Shown here piece after piece: positions 5,246-5,780 of a DNA stretch of 5,780 nucleotides. Source of the DNA: Anaerolineae bacterium (GTDB lineage Bacteria > Chloroflexota > Anaerolineae > UBA4142). The notes under the pieces are model-generated. The model ran no database searches and was not told where the DNA came from. It worked only from the letters and a program-made list of their open reading frames with translations. The position numbers were made by a program, and so were the translations under genes. Location of the stretch: NCBI GenBank assembly GCA_027457205.1, contig DAIDTM010000013.1:1-5780 (forward strand), written 5' to 3'. Numbering within the stretch: the stretch's first letter is position 1; each line of letters opens with the position of its first letter.

Positions 5246-5780
5246 TTGTCCAGCACGAAGAAAGCTCTCATCGTCCTGTCTGCCCTCTTGTTTCTCGCGC
5301 TCGCGCTGCTCGCGCTGCCGACGCCACGCGTCAATGCCCAGACCGGTGGGCAGGGTCAAGTCAATGGGGTGATCGTCAACGGCACCAAGAATGCCACGCT
5401 TTCCAACGTGGCAGGGTTGACGGTGACGCTGTACGTCGCGGACATGAACACTCAAACGACCATCACCCAAACCACGCAGGCAGACCCCAGTGGTCATTTC
5501 GCTTTCTCCAACATCAATGTCCTCACGACGACGCGATTGCTCGCGACCACGAATTACGCCGGCATTGATTACGCGTCCAACATTCTCCAATTTGACGGCA
5601 TCACGAACACCCTGCCGGTCACTCTCACGGTGTACGAAACGACGGCAGACCCATCGGTGATCCACGTCACCCAAACGCACTTTGTCTTCGACGTGCAAAC
5701 CGGCGTCTTGAACGTGCTTCAGATCATTCAGGTACACAACTCCGGCGACCGCTCGTACATCGGAGCGACGACGTTAGGTC
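5246..5780 (+). CDS. Secreted protein with carboxypeptidase-regulatory/Ig-like domain, 3' end outside the window
   Basis: The reading frame is open to the right edge (178 complete codons from TTG 5246). The N terminus is a clear signal peptide: STKK, a hydrophobic core ALIVLSALLFLALALLAL, then a likely signal peptidase site after VNA (residue 31 or so), leaving QTGGQG. The mature part is rich in Thr, Asn and Val and beta-strand-like: GQVNGVIVNGTKNATLSNVA, LTVTLYVADM, then QADPSGHFAFSNINV. This resembles carboxypeptidase regulatory-like (transthyretin/Ig-like) domains. VYETTADPSVIHVTQTHFVF and LNVLQIIQVHNSGDRSYIG follow. No catalytic residues or CXXC motifs are seen. Function is unknown; a role beside the ccm genes in envelope or cytochrome assembly is only suggested by position. 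The start is uncertain: the ribosome binding site favours ATC at 5231 (giving MKTPILSSTKK), whereas TTG at 5246 is the first conventional start codon. Confidence 0.75.
   Translation, partial: MSSTKKALIVLSALLFLALALLALPTPRVNAQTGGQGQVNGVIVNGTKNATLSNVAGLTVTLYVADMNTQTTITQTTQADPSGHFAFSNINVLTTTRLLATTNYAGIDYASNILQFDGITNTLPVTLTVYETTADPSVIHVTQTHFVFDVQTGVLNVLQIIQVHNSGDRSYIGATTLG

Noticed and set aside
5215..5568. A 117-residue + strand frame starting at TTG 5215
   Set aside because: It has no signal peptide or domain and overlaps the frame that encodes a clear signal peptide and beta-rich secreted domain running to the window edge.

Overview
The window holds one intact insertion sequence followed by part of a System I (Ccm) cytochrome c maturation locus, all on the + strand. 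The codon choice of the ccm genes is GC-rich, TTG starts are used, CcmE is the cysteine (CXXXY) variant, and a Uma2-type nuclease and a zinc-ribbon CcmI-like protein sit next to ccmF. Together these suggest a Chloroflexota (Anaerolineae-like) bacterium. That placement is inference from protein character, not from a marker gene.

Layout. Positions 1-1223 are a complete ISAs1-family element: 17-bp perfect terminal inverted repeats, an internal sigma70-like promoter and a full-length 378-residue DDE transposase whose stop codon lies inside the right repeat. About 19 bp beyond the element is a near-consensus promoter (1242-1270, TTGACA-17-TATACT with extended -10). It opens an 86-base leader and then ccmE (1363-1860) and ccmF (1884-3929). 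A GC-rich palindrome (3940-3960) and a small hairpin over the ribosome binding site precede a Uma2-family PD-(D/E)XK protein (3978-4532). Sixteen bases later a TTG-started gene (4549-5040) encodes a membrane-anchored protein resembling the N-terminal part of CcmI, with a C-terminal zinc ribbon. The 190-205-base gap after it contains an inverted repeat built of 9-bp units (5085-5143). A secreted Ig-like/carboxypeptidase-regulatory-type protein then begins and runs off the right edge; its start codon is ambiguous (ATC at 5231 or TTG at 5246).

How the genes fit together. CcmE would carry heme covalently on the outer face of the membrane and hand it to CcmF, the heme lyase that attaches it to CXXCH motifs of apocytochrome c. 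The CcmI-like/zinc-ribbon protein is a plausible accessory factor of the lyase step. The Uma2 gene has no obvious role in heme chemistry and looks like a guest in the operon. The remaining Ccm components (CcmA, B, C, a CcmH/thioredoxin) are not in this window.

Nothing here is a clearly undescribed system. The points most worth following are the CXXXY CcmE together with a zinc-ribbon CcmI-like protein, the Uma2 guest gene with its palindromic leader, and the 9-bp-unit inverted repeat.
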